In this document: positions 8,780-18,105 of the stretch, piece by piece
Numbering within the stretch: position 1 is the first letter of the stretch
Layout: each line of letters starts with the position of its first letter
Origin: Planctomycetaceae bacterium
GTDB taxonomy: Bacteria; Planctomycetota; Planctomycetia; Gemmatales; Gemmataceae
NCBI GenBank assembly: GCA_013823135.1
Contig: PNLP01000015.1
Coordinates: forward strand, 1 to 64,000
Length of the DNA stretch: 64,000 bases
Direction: 5' to 3'
The notes under the pieces: generated by a model
Databases searched by the model: none
Seen by the model: only the letters and a program-made list of their open reading frames with translations
Told to the model about the DNA's origin: nothing
Position numbers and translations under genes: made by a program

Positions 8780-11314
8780 ATGCTGACTGAGACCACAGCT
8801 ACCGAGTTCCTCCGAGTGACGGAAGCGAGTCAGCTCCTTTCGAACGAACGCCTGACGCCGTACCGAAGGCTCGTGAGTGACAACGTGACTGCCGTGACCG
8901 TTGCCACGCGTCTCGTGCAGGATCGGCTGCTGACACCCTTTCAGGCCAAGGTACTCCTGAAAGGGCGGCCGCAGGGTTTCTTTTTGACGGCGAAATACAA
9001 GATCCTCGATCACCTCGGCACCGGCGGCATGGGGCGGGTCTACCTCTGTGAACACCTCATTCTCCAACGCCTCGTTGCGGTTAAGGTGTTGCGAGTGGCG
9101 ACACCAGAATCGGCGAATGGCCCGGCTACACAGGGTGGAATCGAGCGGTTCTATCGCGAGGCGCGAGCGGTTGCCACACTCAACCACAAGAACATCGCGC
9201 AGGTCTTCGACGTCGATCAGACCCGCGGTGCGCCGTTCATGGTGATGGAGTACGTGGATGGGGTTGATCTTCACAAGTACGTGACCGCACAGGGCGCTCT
9301 GGAACCCATCAACGCTGCGGATTACATTCGCCAGGCGGCCGAGGGGTTGCAGCACGCCCACGAAGCTGGCTTGATCCACCGCGACATCAAGCCCTCGAAC
9401 CTTCTCCTCGACCGGGCCGGCACAATTCGGGTGCTCGATCTCGGGCTCGCACGCTTCCGGGCCGATAGCCACCGGAATCAGGGTCTCACCGAGCGCTTCG
9501 ACGCGAACGTGATTCTTGGGACAGCCGACTTCATGGCTCCGGAACAGGCTGTAGATAGTAGTCGAGTCGATATCCGAGCCGACATCTACAGCCTGGGCTG
9601 CACGCTCTACTACATGCTCACCGGGAAAATGGTCTTCGAGTCTGACGCGTTCACCCAGAAGATGATGGCCCACCAGTTCCAGAAACCCACCCCGATTCGG
9701 AAGCACGCTCTCAATGTGCCGGAAGCACTGGAAACCATCGTGTTCCGGATGTTGGAGAAGAAGCCCGAGGACCGATTCCAGACCCCCGCCGAGGTCGCGC
9801 AGGCGTTGACGCAGTTTGCCGTCGTTCCGCCGGGGCCACCCTCATCGAAGTCGATGCCGAAAATCACGGCGAACTCCTACCGACTGGGGCTTTGTCCGGC
9901 TCCCACGGCACCGCCCTCGACCGGGATGACGTCCACCATCTCGGTGGTGCAAACGGGTTCGGCATCGGGTCCGGTGACTGTCCCACTCGGACCGCAAGGG
10001 GCGTCTGGCAGGAGCTCGATTCCACGGGTCGAGTCCGGCGTCATTCGCGTCGGACCGGTGTCGGAGGCAAGCCAGAACACACCCGCAGGCCAGGTCGAAA
10101 CCGCCAGGGTGGTTGTCAGTGAAGCGAAAGCGAATCGCCAGCCCATGCACCCCGAACGCCGGCGCATTCCCAAGGCGTACTGGATCGGCGGCGGTCTTGC
10201 GGTATTCGCCATCGTTGGTCTCGCTGTGGCGTTCTGGCCGGAGTCGCCCGCGTCACGCCCTGTGCCCGTGGTCCAGGTGCCCAAGCCAAACCCAGAACTC
10301 AACCCGAATCCGAACCCCACCCCGAACCCTGTTCCGGGAGTGGTGGCAACGATCAGTGGGGGCGGCTCCTCGTTTGCTCGGCCGATCATGGATCACTGGG
10401 CGGGGTTGTACAAGAAGCCCGGCGCGACCGTGAAGTATGCCAGTATCGGCTCGTCGAAGGGTATCGAGGGGGTGATCGACGGAACTCTTGCCTTTGGGTG
10501 CACCGATGCCCCGCTGACTGCGTCACAGCTCAAACAACTTGCCGACAAGGGTCGCGAGGTTCGCCAGATTCCCGTTGTTCTCGGGGCTGTCGTTCCGATC
10601 TACAATCTCCCCGAGATTGGCACGGAGAAACTGATCTTCACCGGTCCCGTCCTCGCCGACATCTACCTGGGGAAGATCACCCACTGGGACGACGAAGCGA
10701 TACTCGCCAACAACCCGCTCGTGAAGGACAAACTCACGCACCGACCCATCGCGGTTACGCAGCGCTCGGATGGCAGTGGTACCACCTACATCTGGACCGA
10801 TTACCTGAGTGCGTTCAGCACGGACTGGGCGAAATTGGGCAAGGGAACGACGGTGAAATGGCCGGTGGGGAAAGGGTATCCCAAGAGCGATGGCGTGACG
10901 GACGGCGTGAACAACACGGTCGGCGCAATCGGCTACGTCGAGCTTTCGCACGCCTTGCAACTCAACCTGCGTTACGGGTTGGTCAAGAACCGACAGGGCA
11001 CAGTCATTCCGCCGACGTTCGACAACGTGACCGCGGCTGCCGCATCGCTGGGGAACACCATCCCAGACGATCTCGTGTTTTCGCTGGTGGATCGGAAGGC
11101 AGGCGAGAGGTCTGAAACCGCTTATCCCATCACGGGTGCAACATGGGCGCTGTTACCGCTACCCAAGAATGGAAAGCCCGATCAGGCGGTCGTTGACTTC
11201 CTGGAATGGGCCACTCACGATGGCCAGAAGTACGCGACTGATCTCCGGTATGCTCCGCTTCCGAAGAACTTCGCCGACAAGCTCGACGCTGTGTTCTACC
11301 GCCTCAAGCGGTGA
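8780..11314 (+). CDS. Receptor Ser/Thr kinase with PstS-like phosphate-binding outer domain
   Basis: An 844-residue fusion. Residues 1-72 form an N-terminal module also seen in the kinase at 30901-32499. Residues 73-345 are a PknB-type kinase: 'LGTGGMGRVYL' loop, Lys102 in 'LVAVKVL', 'HRDIKPSN' (Asp202), DLG at 220 in place of DFG, and 'APEQA' at 253. After a Pro/Ser-rich linker comes a single membrane segment (about 467-486) and an Asn-Pro repeat hinge (501-520). Residues 521-844 resemble PstS over their full length and align with the PstS at 13507-14580. Predicted phosphate ligands are kept: Ser531-Phe532, Ser558, Asp576, Arg662 and 'SGTT' 666-669. Topology puts the sensor outside and the kinase inside. 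The gene ends 9 bases from the end of the convergent pstCA gene. The inferred role is phosphate-responsive signalling; kinase targets are unknown. Confidence 0.93.
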   Translation: MLTETTATEFLRVTEASQLLSNERLTPYRRLVSDNVTAVTVATRLVQDRLLTPFQAKVLLKGRPQGFFLTAKYKILDHLGTGGMGRVYLCEHLILQRLVAVKVLRVATPESANGPATQGGIERFYREARAVATLNHKNIAQVFDVDQTRGAPFMVMEYVDGVDLHKYVTAQGALEPINAADYIRQAAEGLQHAHEAGLIHRDIKPSNLLLDRAGTIRVLDLGLARFRADSHRNQGLTERFDANVILGTADFMAPEQAVDSSRVDIRADIYSLGCTLYYMLTGKMVFESDAFTQKMMAHQFQKPTPIRKHALNVPEALETIVFRMLEKKPEDRFQTPAEVAQALTQFAVVPPGPPSSKSMPKITANSYRLGLCPAPTAPPSTGMTSTISVVQTGSASGPVTVPLGPQGASGRSSIPRVESGVIRVGPVSEASQNTPAGQVETARVVVSEAKANRQPMHPERRRIPKAYWIGGGLAVFAIVGLAVAFWPESPASRPVPVVQVPKPNPELNPNPNPTPNPVPGVVATISGGGSSFARPIMDHWAGLYKKPGATVKYASIGSSKGIEGVIDGTLAFGCTDAPLTASQLKQLADKGREVRQIPVVLGAVVPIYNLPEIGTEKLIFTGPVLADIYLGKITHWDDEAILANNPLVKDKLTHRPIAVTQRSDGSGTTYIWTDYLSAFSTDWAKLGKGTTVKWPVGKGYPKSDGVTDGVNNTVGAIGYVELSHALQLNLRYGLVKNRQGTVIPPTFDNVTAAAASLGNTIPDDLVFSLVDRKAGERSETAYPITGATWALLPLPKNGKPDQAVVDFLEWATHDGQKYATDLRYAPLPKNFADKLDAVFYRLKR

Positions 11315-11323
11315 GAACGAAAC

Positions 11324-13168
11324 TCAATCGGCTCGGGCGGCGGCGACGACTCGTTTGCCAGCCAGGAGCCGGACGCCCACGTTCAGAAGCAGTACGACCA
11401 CCACCAGGATGAATGCCCCGGCCCACGCGAGGTTCTTCAGCGCCTCGTCGGGCCGTTTGGCGAAATCGTACACATAGTACGGCAGCGAAGGCGTTGCATC
11501 AGACAGCGAGCGTGCCACGAACTGCGACCCGCGGGCAGTCAGGATCAGCGGTGCGGTCTCGCCCGCAATGCGGCCCACGGCCAGCAACACCCCCGTGATG
11601 ATCGCGGGTAACGCGGCCGGAATCACCACGCGCATCACCGTTTGCCAGCGGCTCGCGCCCAGAGCGTAGCTCGCTTCACGCAAACTGTTGGGCACCAACC
11701 GCATCGCCTCCTCGGACGACCGGATCAGCACCGGTAGCATCATCACCGCGAGTGCGAATCCGCCGGCCCACGCGGAATAGCCCCAGCCGCGTTCCCCCGG
11801 TGCGAGCCAGAACGGGTACACGAGGATGGCGTACCCGAACACGCCGATCACGATTGACGGCACACCGCCGAGCAGTTCCGCGACGAACCGCACCGGCGTC
11901 ACCCATCGGTTGTTGCGGTATTCGCTCAGCAGAATCGCGGATGTGAGCCCGATCGGGATGGCGAACGCCGCAGCCAGGCCGACGAGCGTGACGCTGCCGA
12001 CGAGTGCGTGATACAACCCCGGCGGCTTGTCGTTGGGCAGGTTCGTGAAGAACGCGGCCGTGACCTGTCCCGCACCCTTGTAGGTGATGTACCCCAGGAT
12101 CAGGAACAGCGGCACCACCGTGAGGAACTGGCACCCGGCGAGAACCCGCGTCATCAGGCGGTCACGCCTCCCGGCACGGCGGCGCGCCGCTTCCGCGTCT
12201 CTCGGATCGCGTGGCGGCAGGTCGGTCGTCTCGGTCACGTGAATCGGCTTGCCCTTGTGGGCACGCGGCTTCGATGCCCACCACATCAGCATTCCACGGG
12301 CCAGCACGTTGATGAACAGCGTGATCGTCAGCAGCACAAGCCCGAGCGCGATCAACACCGAGCGTTTCGGATCGCCGGGGGTCGTTTCGTGGAGTTGCTT
12401 GGCGATAATGCTGGGGATCGAGTCGCCTGTTGCCGTCAGCGATAAGTCGAGGTGTTGGGCATTCCCAATGACCATGGTGACCGCCATGGTTTCGCCGATG
12501 GCGCGGCCCAGTGCCAGCACACACGCCGCGATGATCCCCGGCCGTGCGTAGGGGAGCACGACGTTCCAGATCGTCTGCCAACGAGTCGCGCCGAGCGAGA
12601 GCGAACCTTCCCGCTGCGATCGTGGCACTGCCTGGCACACGTCGAAACTCAGTGCCGTGATGTACGGCAGGATCATCACCGCAAGGACCAACCCGGCCGC
12701 GACGATCCCTTCCCCCGATTGGTGCGTCAGGCCGAGCAGGTCGTAAGTCGGCGCGAGGCCACGCTTCGCCAGGAACTCGACGGCCCAGAAGCCGAAGATC
12801 ACGCTGGGAATCGCGGCCAGCAGTTCGAGGAGGAACGAACTGATCGTGCGGATTCGTGGGGACGCGATTTCGGACAGATACGCGGCCGCACCGACCCCCA
12901 ACGGAACCGCGACCAACATGGCGATGGCGGATGTGGCGAGCGTGCCGTAGACGAACAGCAGGGCACCGTACGCGCCGCGGTCCGGATCCCAGTTATCGCT
13001 CGTGAGAATGCGGAGTTCGCCGAACTGCTTGAGCGCTGGCCACGCCTGCAAGGTCATGACGGCGACCAGCGCGGCGGCAACGGCCAGCACGAACATGCCC
13101 GACGACTGGCAGAGGCCGGAAAACACGCGATCGCCAATTGATGTGGAGGCCGGACGTGCCTGGCTCAT
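11324..13168 (-). CDS. pstCA: Fused phosphate ABC permease PstC-PstA
   Basis: A 614-residue protein made of two complete permease units in one reading frame. Residues 1-310 are PstC-like, with coupling loop 'SLGATRWQTIWNVVLPYARP' and 'GRAIGETMAV'; residues 345-614 are PstA-like, with 'ALGASRWQTVMRVVIPAALP' and 'GRIAGETAPL'. A charged linker (around 'DPRDAEAARRRAGRR') joins them. Each half has about six membrane segments. Normally PstC and PstA are separate proteins that pair in the inner membrane; here pairing is fixed in one chain. It is on the same strand as pstS and converges on the kinase gene. Confidence 0.93.
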   Translation of the reverse strand: MSQARPASTSIGDRVFSGLCQSSGMFVLAVAAALVAVMTLQAWPALKQFGELRILTSDNWDPDRGAYGALLFVYGTLATSAIAMLVAVPLGVGAAAYLSEIASPRIRTISSFLLELLAAIPSVIFGFWAVEFLAKRGLAPTYDLLGLTHQSGEGIVAAGLVLAVMILPYITALSFDVCQAVPRSQREGSLSLGATRWQTIWNVVLPYARPGIIAACVLALGRAIGETMAVTMVIGNAQHLDLSLTATGDSIPSIIAKQLHETTPGDPKRSVLIALGLVLLTITLFINVLARGMLMWWASKPRAHKGKPIHVTETTDLPPRDPRDAEAARRRAGRRDRLMTRVLAGCQFLTVVPLFLILGYITYKGAGQVTAAFFTNLPNDKPPGLYHALVGSVTLVGLAAAFAIPIGLTSAILLSEYRNNRWVTPVRFVAELLGGVPSIVIGVFGYAILVYPFWLAPGERGWGYSAWAGGFALAVMMLPVLIRSSEEAMRLVPNSLREASYALGASRWQTVMRVVIPAALPAIITGVLLAVGRIAGETAPLILTARGSQFVARSLSDATPSLPYYVYDFAKRPDEALKNLAWAGAFILVVVVLLLNVGVRLLAGKRVVAAARAD

Positions 13169-13251
13169 GGCTCACGTTGGAGGGTTGTTGTTCGTTGGTT
13201 GTGGTTGGTTGAAGCGTCGGTGATCGCTTGATTGACTTGTGGAAACCAAGA

Positions 13252-13440
13252 CCCCCTCACCCGCTCGCAAAGCCTCGCGACCTCTCCCCCTCAAAGCCGG
13301 GGGCGAGGTGGGCGTGATTGCGTTTTCTCTCCAGTTCATCCCCATGTTCGCCTTACGAAGAAGACCAAGTAGCCACACCTCGCCCCCAGGCTTTGCTGGG
13401 GGAGAGGTCGCGACGAGTCTTCGAGTCGCGGGTGAGGGGG
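13252..13440. repeat. MITE-like inverted repeat element, copy 1
   Basis: A 189-bp element whose ends, CCCCCTCACCCG and its reverse complement, are inverted; each arm holds GACCTCTCCCCC and GGGGGCGAGGTG blocks. The arms are about 60 bp, and the centre (about 13312-13372) is unrelated filler. A second copy lies at 35029-35215. No coding capacity and no clear target duplication were seen. It fills most of the pstCA-pstS gap (13169-13506). Confidence 0.85.
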
Positions 13441-13506
13441 ATTGGCTTCCTTGAATATCTCACGCGAGCCTGACTAGTTGCGCCCATTTGAATTGGGTCA
13501 ACCAAA

Positions 13507-14580
13507 TCACTCGAACGTGACGGTGCCGAGCAGCTCCTGAGCCTTCTTGGTCAGGTCGCCGGGGAGCGGGGCGTAATCGAGGTCTTTCGCGAACTGCTGG
13601 CCATCCGCGACGACCCACTTGAGGAAGTCCACGATCACGGTTCCCTTGTCCTTGGGTTGCTTCTTGAACACCATCGCGTAACTCGCCCCCACAATCGGGT
13701 AGACCGAGTCACCGTCGGCGTCGGTGAACGAGAACGTCAGCGGGTGCAGCGAATACGGTTCCTTGTCCTGCTTCACTTTCATGGCCGCCTCAACCGCCGC
13801 GGTCACGCCCGCTGCGTCCGGCGTCACCGGCTTGCCGGCCTTGTTGATGAGCGTGGCGAAAGCGATCCCGTTCTTCTTGGCGTAGGCGAGTTCCACGTAG
13901 CCGATGGTGCCGGCCGCGTCCTTCACGTGCCCCGCAACGCCATCATTTCCGTCCTTGCCCAGTACGCCGGCCGCGGGCCACTTCGGGCTCTTGCTCGCCC
14001 CGACTTTCGAGGCAAACCCTCCGTTACGCTTGCTCAGATACTCGGTGAAGATGCTGCTGGTCCCGCTCGATTCAGCACGGGCCACTGGCGTGATGTCGCG
14101 GTCCGGCAGCGCCGCTCCGGGGTTCAACTTCGCGATGGCCCCATCGTTCCACTTCGTGATCTTCCGCAGATAGATGTCCGCGAGGACTTCGCCCGAGAGC
14201 TTGAGATCCTTGACTTCGGGCAGGTTGTAGACGATGGCCACGGCCCCAATCGTTACCGGGATGTGGACGACATCGCCACCGGCGGCCTTCGCGGCATCGT
14301 TCTCCTTCCCATTCATCGGGGCATCGGAACAGCCGAAGTCGAGGTTCCTCGACGTGACGTTCGAGATACCGTAGCCCGACCCCTTCGAGACATAATCGAT
14401 CTCGACGTTCTTGGCCTTCTTGTACTCGGCGGACCACTTCTGCATGATCGGATCCACGAATGTCGCCCCGCCGGCGCTGATGCGTGGAGACGCACTCTCG
14501 GATTTGGAACACCCAATGCCAGCCGCAAACGGCAGGGCAGCGAGGAGCAAGCCAACGAGCGAGAAACGCGGGTTACGCAT
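13507..14580 (-). CDS. pstS: Phosphate-binding lipoprotein PstS
   Basis: A 357-residue periplasmic phosphate-binding protein of the PstS family that delivers phosphate to PstCA. A leader with 'AAGIGCSKSE' gives a probable lipoprotein cysteine. Ligand motifs are visible: 'GGATFVDP' (Thr-Phe), 'KGSGYG', 'GCSDAP' (Asp) and 'RAESSGTSSIF' (Arg, Ser-Gly-Thr). I start at the ATG at 14580, which places the leader at the N-terminus; an ATG at 14607 would add nine residues. It is upstream of pstCA across a 338-bp gap filled by a repeat, and divergent from pstB. Confidence 0.93.
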   Translation of the reverse strand: MRNPRFSLVGLLLAALPFAAGIGCSKSESASPRISAGGATFVDPIMQKWSAEYKKAKNVEIDYVSKGSGYGISNVTSRNLDFGCSDAPMNGKENDAAKAAGGDVVHIPVTIGAVAIVYNLPEVKDLKLSGEVLADIYLRKITKWNDGAIAKLNPGAALPDRDITPVARAESSGTSSIFTEYLSKRNGGFASKVGASKSPKWPAAGVLGKDGNDGVAGHVKDAAGTIGYVELAYAKKNGIAFATLINKAGKPVTPDAAGVTAAVEAAMKVKQDKEPYSLHPLTFSFTDADGDSVYPIVGASYAMVFKKQPKDKGTVIVDFLKWVVADGQQFAKDLDYAPLPGDLTKKAQELLGTVTFE

Positions 14581-14789
14581 GGAGAGACCCGATAGTGGAT
14601 TGGACATGCAGTCAGGGTATCGACCAACCTGTTAAGGTTTGGAGAAGATGCCGAGTGGGAATGGTTACTATCCCGCTCTCGCGGCCAGTCTTCATGCCGT
14701 CTACACAGTTACTTCACATTTGGTGGATAGAAGTGAATTGACGGGAGCGGCGTTCGGCTTGGTCCCCTGGTTCTGACCCACGGCGTAAC

Positions 14790-15620
14790 GTGCCTTCACT
14801 CGTATCCAACTTCCACGCAGTTCGAGATGTGGTCGGCCGAAGCGAGGCTCGGCCTCAATTCACCTCGTCCGACATGATCGACATCCGGGACGTGAATTTC
14901 TGGTACGGCTCCAAGCAGGCGTTGTTCGATGTGTCACTGGCGATGCCTGCCCGATCCGTGACGGCCTTCATCGGGCCGAGCGGTTGCGGCAAGTCCACAC
15001 TGCTGCGACTGCTCAACCGGATGAACGACTTGATCGACGGCACCCGTATGACCGGGAAGATTGCGATCGCAGGTGAAGACATTTACGGGTCGGGGATCGA
15101 CCTGACGTCACTCCGCCGGCGGGTTGGCATGGTCTTCCAGAAGTCGAACCCGTTCCCCAAGACGATCTACGAGAACATCGCCTTCGGTCCGCGGATGGGC
15201 GGCGAGCGAGACCGCCGTCGACTCGATCACACGGTCGAGCGATGTCTGAAGCAGGCATCGCTGTGGAATGAAACGAAGGACCGGCTGCACACCTCGGCGC
15301 TGGAGTTGTCGGGCGGCCAGCAGCAGCGGTTGTGCATTGCCCGGGCGCTCGCGACGGAGCCGGAAGTGCTGCTGATGGACGAGCCGTGCAGTGCGCTCGA
15401 CCCGAAATCGACGCAGGCGATCGAAGACCTGATCTCGCAGTTGAAGCGCGATTACACCATCGTGATCGTCACGCACAACATGCAGCAGGCCGCCCGCGTA
15501 TCGGACCAAACCGCGTTCTTCTTCGAGGGGAAGTTGATCGAGTCGGGTGCGACCGATCGACTCTTCTCGAACCCCGTCGAGCAGCAGACCAAGGATTACA
15601 TCACCGGTCGCTTCGGTTGA
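14790..15620 (+). CDS. pstB: Phosphate ABC transporter ATP-binding protein PstB
   Basis: A 276-residue ATPase that powers phosphate import. Walker A '[19 protein letters not shown]', Q-loop '[20 protein letters not shown]', signature '[15 protein letters not shown]' and Walker B '[13 protein letters not shown]' are all intact; the 'RMNDL' and '[10 protein letters not shown]' stretches are typical of PstB. The GTG at 14790 gives the full length; an ATG at 14874 ('[12 protein letters not shown]') would also make a near-normal protein, so the start is uncertain. It is transcribed away from pstS/pstCA, and no phoU follows it. Confidence 0.93.
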   Translation: MPSLVSNFHAVRDVVGRSEARPQFTSSDMIDIRDVNFWYGSKQALFDVSLAMPARSVTAFIGPSGCGKSTLLRLLNRMNDLIDGTRMTGKIAIAGEDIYGSGIDLTSLRRRVGMVFQKSNPFPKTIYENIAFGPRMGGERDRRRLDHTVERCLKQASLWNETKDRLHTSALELSGGQQQRLCIARALATEPEVLLMDEPCSALDPKSTQAIEDLISQLKRDYTIVIVTHNMQQAARVSDQTAFFFEGKLIESGATDRLFSNPVEQQTKDYITGRFG

Positions 15621-15775
15621 GATACCGAGTTGGATCAATTCATCGTTGATTTCGCCGTTTGCGCCTTCGCATGCGGCGAAATGCGTTTACAGACCGCAAT
15701 GGACAGTTCATGAACTGGAGTCGATGATATTCCCGTTGGGTCGCGGCTTCTCTCCCCGTGCCACGGAGTACGACC

Positions 15776-16780
15776 ATGTTCGCGAGATCACTTCTGGTCC
15801 TGCTGATCGCCACATTCTGCGGTCCAGTCGGCAACACATTCGCCGAGGAACCGGCGGCGCGAGTCGTCAAGTTCCACAGTTACACGGAGGCGATTGAACT
15901 CAAGCTCGGCAAGACCAATGTCGTGCTGTGCTCGCAGGCCGGCGGTCGCGTGCTCGAATACTCCGTCGATGGCAACAATGCGCTGTGGTTCGACGAAGCC
16001 GAGAAGAACTGGCAACCTGGTAAGCCGGGGTCGATCTCGGCAGGGCGATTCGATTACGGCCCGGAACTGACCGTGATCCCGCACCCGAAAGCGTGGTCGG
16101 GCGAATGGACCGCGGAGATCACCAAGGCCAACGCCGTGAAGCTGACGAGCCCACGCGACGACACGGCCGGCATCCAGGTGACGCGGGAGTTTCGCCTGGT
16201 GCCGCACGATAAGTTCGTTGGGCTGTCGTGCAAGCAGACGCTCACGAACATCTCGAAGGAGACGCGGGAAGTGTGCCACTGGGGCCGTTCGTTCTCGCCG
16301 GGCGGTGGCATCTGCGTCATCCCGCTCGGCGACCGACCGAGCCGCTTCCCGAGCAAGTACGCGATGTACGAGGACAGCGCGATCATCAACGTAAAGGCGA
16401 CCGACGACCGCATCCGCGAGCGCGATGGCTTCCTCGAAATCCTGGCACCACCCCGCAAGCCGAAGCTGGGGTTCGACACCTACGCTGGCTGGCTCGGGTA
16501 CGTGATGCCGAACGATACGCTGTTCGTGAAACGCTTCGCAGCGTTCCCCGATCGGGTGTACAACGAGGGGGCCGGCCTCACGCTTTCGGTGTGGTATCCG
16601 ACGGGACCGCGGATCGAACTGGAACCGATCGGGCCACGCGAGAGACTGAAGCCCGGCGAATCGGCATCGTTCACGGAAGACTGGTGGTTGCTGTCGCACC
16701 CGTTCCCGAAGAAGGGCGAGAACCTCGACCTGAAGGCACTCAGTAAGCAGGTCGCGGAACAGACGATCGAGACGAAATGA
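15776..16780 (+). CDS. Exported hypothetical protein, mutarotase-like fold suspected
   Basis: A 334-residue protein with a clear signal peptide ending near 'CGPVGNTFAEEP'. The rest is beta-rich, with phrases such as 'SQAGGRVLEYSVDGNNALW' and 'ETREVCHWGRSFSPGGG' that recall the galactose-mutarotase-like/DUF4380 type, but I cannot name catalytic residues. GGAG stands seven bases before the ATG at 15776. It lies alone between pstB and the DUF1552 gene, which is convergent. A secreted carbohydrate-related role is inference. Confidence 0.7.
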   Translation: MFARSLLVLLIATFCGPVGNTFAEEPAARVVKFHSYTEAIELKLGKTNVVLCSQAGGRVLEYSVDGNNALWFDEAEKNWQPGKPGSISAGRFDYGPELTVIPHPKAWSGEWTAEITKANAVKLTSPRDDTAGIQVTREFRLVPHDKFVGLSCKQTLTNISKETREVCHWGRSFSPGGGICVIPLGDRPSRFPSKYAMYEDSAIINVKATDDRIRERDGFLEILAPPRKPKLGFDTYAGWLGYVMPNDTLFVKRFAAFPDRVYNEGAGLTLSVWYPTGPRIELEPIGPRERLKPGESASFTEDWWLLSHPFPKKGENLDLKALSKQVAEQTIETK

Positions 16781-16786
16781 CGATCT

Positions 16787-16813
16787 CGCGGCGGAACCAC
16801 TGGTTCCGCCGCG
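16787..16813. terminator. Bidirectional hairpin between convergent genes
   Basis: A 13-bp inverted repeat (16787-16799 and 16801-16813) around one central base, followed by TTT on the plus strand. It sits between the 3' ends of the exported protein gene and the DUF1552 gene, where a shared terminator is expected. Confidence 0.6.
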
Positions 16814-16824
16814 TTTGGCACTAC

Positions 16825-18105
16825 TCAGATGCCGGCGAGGTGTTCCTTCGCGTCGCCGAACTCGGATTGCTTCAGGCCCATCCGGTCCATGATGCTCAGG
16901 TACAGGCTGCACAGTTTGCGCTTGCCGTTGCCGGCCTTCAGGTAGTCGAGCGAGCGACCGGTTTGCAGCGTGCCACCCAGCCCGCCCGCGAGCACCAGCG
17001 GAACCTGGTTGCCGTTGTGTGCATTCCAGTGCTCCGACACGAACATGATGCACGAGTTGTCCAGCACCGAACGCTCGCCTTCCTTCATCTTCGACAGCTT
17101 CTCGATCAGGTACGCGTACTGCTCGACGTGGCACTTCACGATCGACTGGAATTCCTTCCCCTCGTTGCTGTGCGAGTAGCTGTGGTGGTCGTCGCGGATG
17201 CCGAGGAACGGGTAGACCTGCCCGGAAAGGTCGCGCGACATGAGCAGCGTTGCGACACGCGAGCGGTCGGTCTGGAACGCCAGCGCGATAATGTCGCACA
17301 TGAGCCGGCAATATTCGCGGAAGTCCTTCGGCTGGCCGACCGGCGGGCGCTGGTTCGCAGGGACAGCGGTCGTGTCGTCCTTCGCCATCTTGTTGAGCCG
17401 TTGAACGCGCTGCTCGGTTTCGCGCACTGAAGACAAGTACTCTTCGAGCTTCGCCTTGTCGGTGCCGCTCACGTTGCCGCTCAGGGACTTGGCCTGATCG
17501 AGCACGTCGTCGAGGATGCTCCCCTGGAGCTTGCCGGCCTTGCCGCCGAACAGGCTGTCGAACGCCAGCGACGGGTACAGTTCGATGGGGACGGGCGAGT
17601 CGGGGTTCCGCCACGAGATGTGCGAGGCGTAGACCATCGAGTACTGGCTTTCGTGGAAGCCGCTGACGGGCTGTTCGCAACCCAGCACGAGGCTCGGCTG
17701 TGCGGTCTCTTCCTCGTAGTGCTTCGCCAGCATTTGATCCATGCTGACGCCGCCCTTGATGGTGCGGCCACGTGTCAGCGCTGCGCCCGAGAGAATGTTG
17801 CCGGTACACTTCGCGTGGCCGCCGTCGCCTTCCTTGTTGTGCAGACCGTTGATGACGTTGATCTTTTCCTTGAACGGGGCGAGCGGCGTCAGGCTCGACC
17901 CCAGTTCCATGTCGGCACCCTTCCCCTTGGCCCACCAGTGTGGCGGCGAGATGCCGTCGCCGATGAACAGGCACGCGAACCGCTGCGGTGCCTTCTTGGC
18001 CGCTTCCCCCGCAAACACGGGCACGGACTCCAGCCACGGGAGCGCGACCGAAGCGCCGAGCCCCTTGAGCATCAATCGACGCGAGACTTTGCTTTCAGCA
18101 ATCAT
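16825..18105 (-). CDS. DUF1552 family exported protein
   Basis: A 426-residue member of DUF1552, a family abundant in planctomycetes. The N-terminus has a Tat-like leader, 'SRRLMLKGLGASVALPWLES', so it is probably exported folded. Body motifs include 'ACLFIGDGISPPHWW', 'GLHNKEGDGGHAK' and 'DHHSYSHSNEGKEF'; the many His/Asp residues resemble the alkaline-phosphatase-like DUF1501 relatives, but function is not established. Its start overlaps the stop of the DUF1592-type gene by four bases (18102-18105), so the two are translationally coupled and probably act together. Confidence 0.9.
   Translation of the reverse strand: MIAESKVSRRLMLKGLGASVALPWLESVPVFAGEAAKKAPQRFACLFIGDGISPPHWWAKGKGADMELGSSLTPLAPFKEKINVINGLHNKEGDGGHAKCTGNILSGAALTRGRTIKGGVSMDQMLAKHYEEETAQPSLVLGCEQPVSGFHESQYSMVYASHISWRNPDSPVPIELYPSLAFDSLFGGKAGKLQGSILDDVLDQAKSLSGNVSGTDKAKLEEYLSSVRETEQRVQRLNKMAKDDTTAVPANQRPPVGQPKDFREYCRLMCDIIALAFQTDRSRVATLLMSRDLSGQVYPFLGIRDDHHSYSHSNEGKEFQSIVKCHVEQYAYLIEKLSKMKEGERSVLDNSCIMFVSEHWNAHNGNQVPLVLAGGLGGTLQTGRSLDYLKAGNGKRKLCSLYLSIMDRMGLKQSEFGDAKEHLAGI

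Noticed and set aside
14608..14789. Pho box in the pstS-pstB divergent region
   Set aside because: Words such as TTACTTCACA occur, but no properly spaced direct repeats matching known PhoB or PhoP sites could be defined.
15788..18037. Long 749-codon open frame on the minus strand
   Set aside because: It is Arg/Ala/Gly-rich, lies antisense to the exported protein gene and in another frame of the DUF1552 gene, and has no domains; an open shadow caused by high GC.
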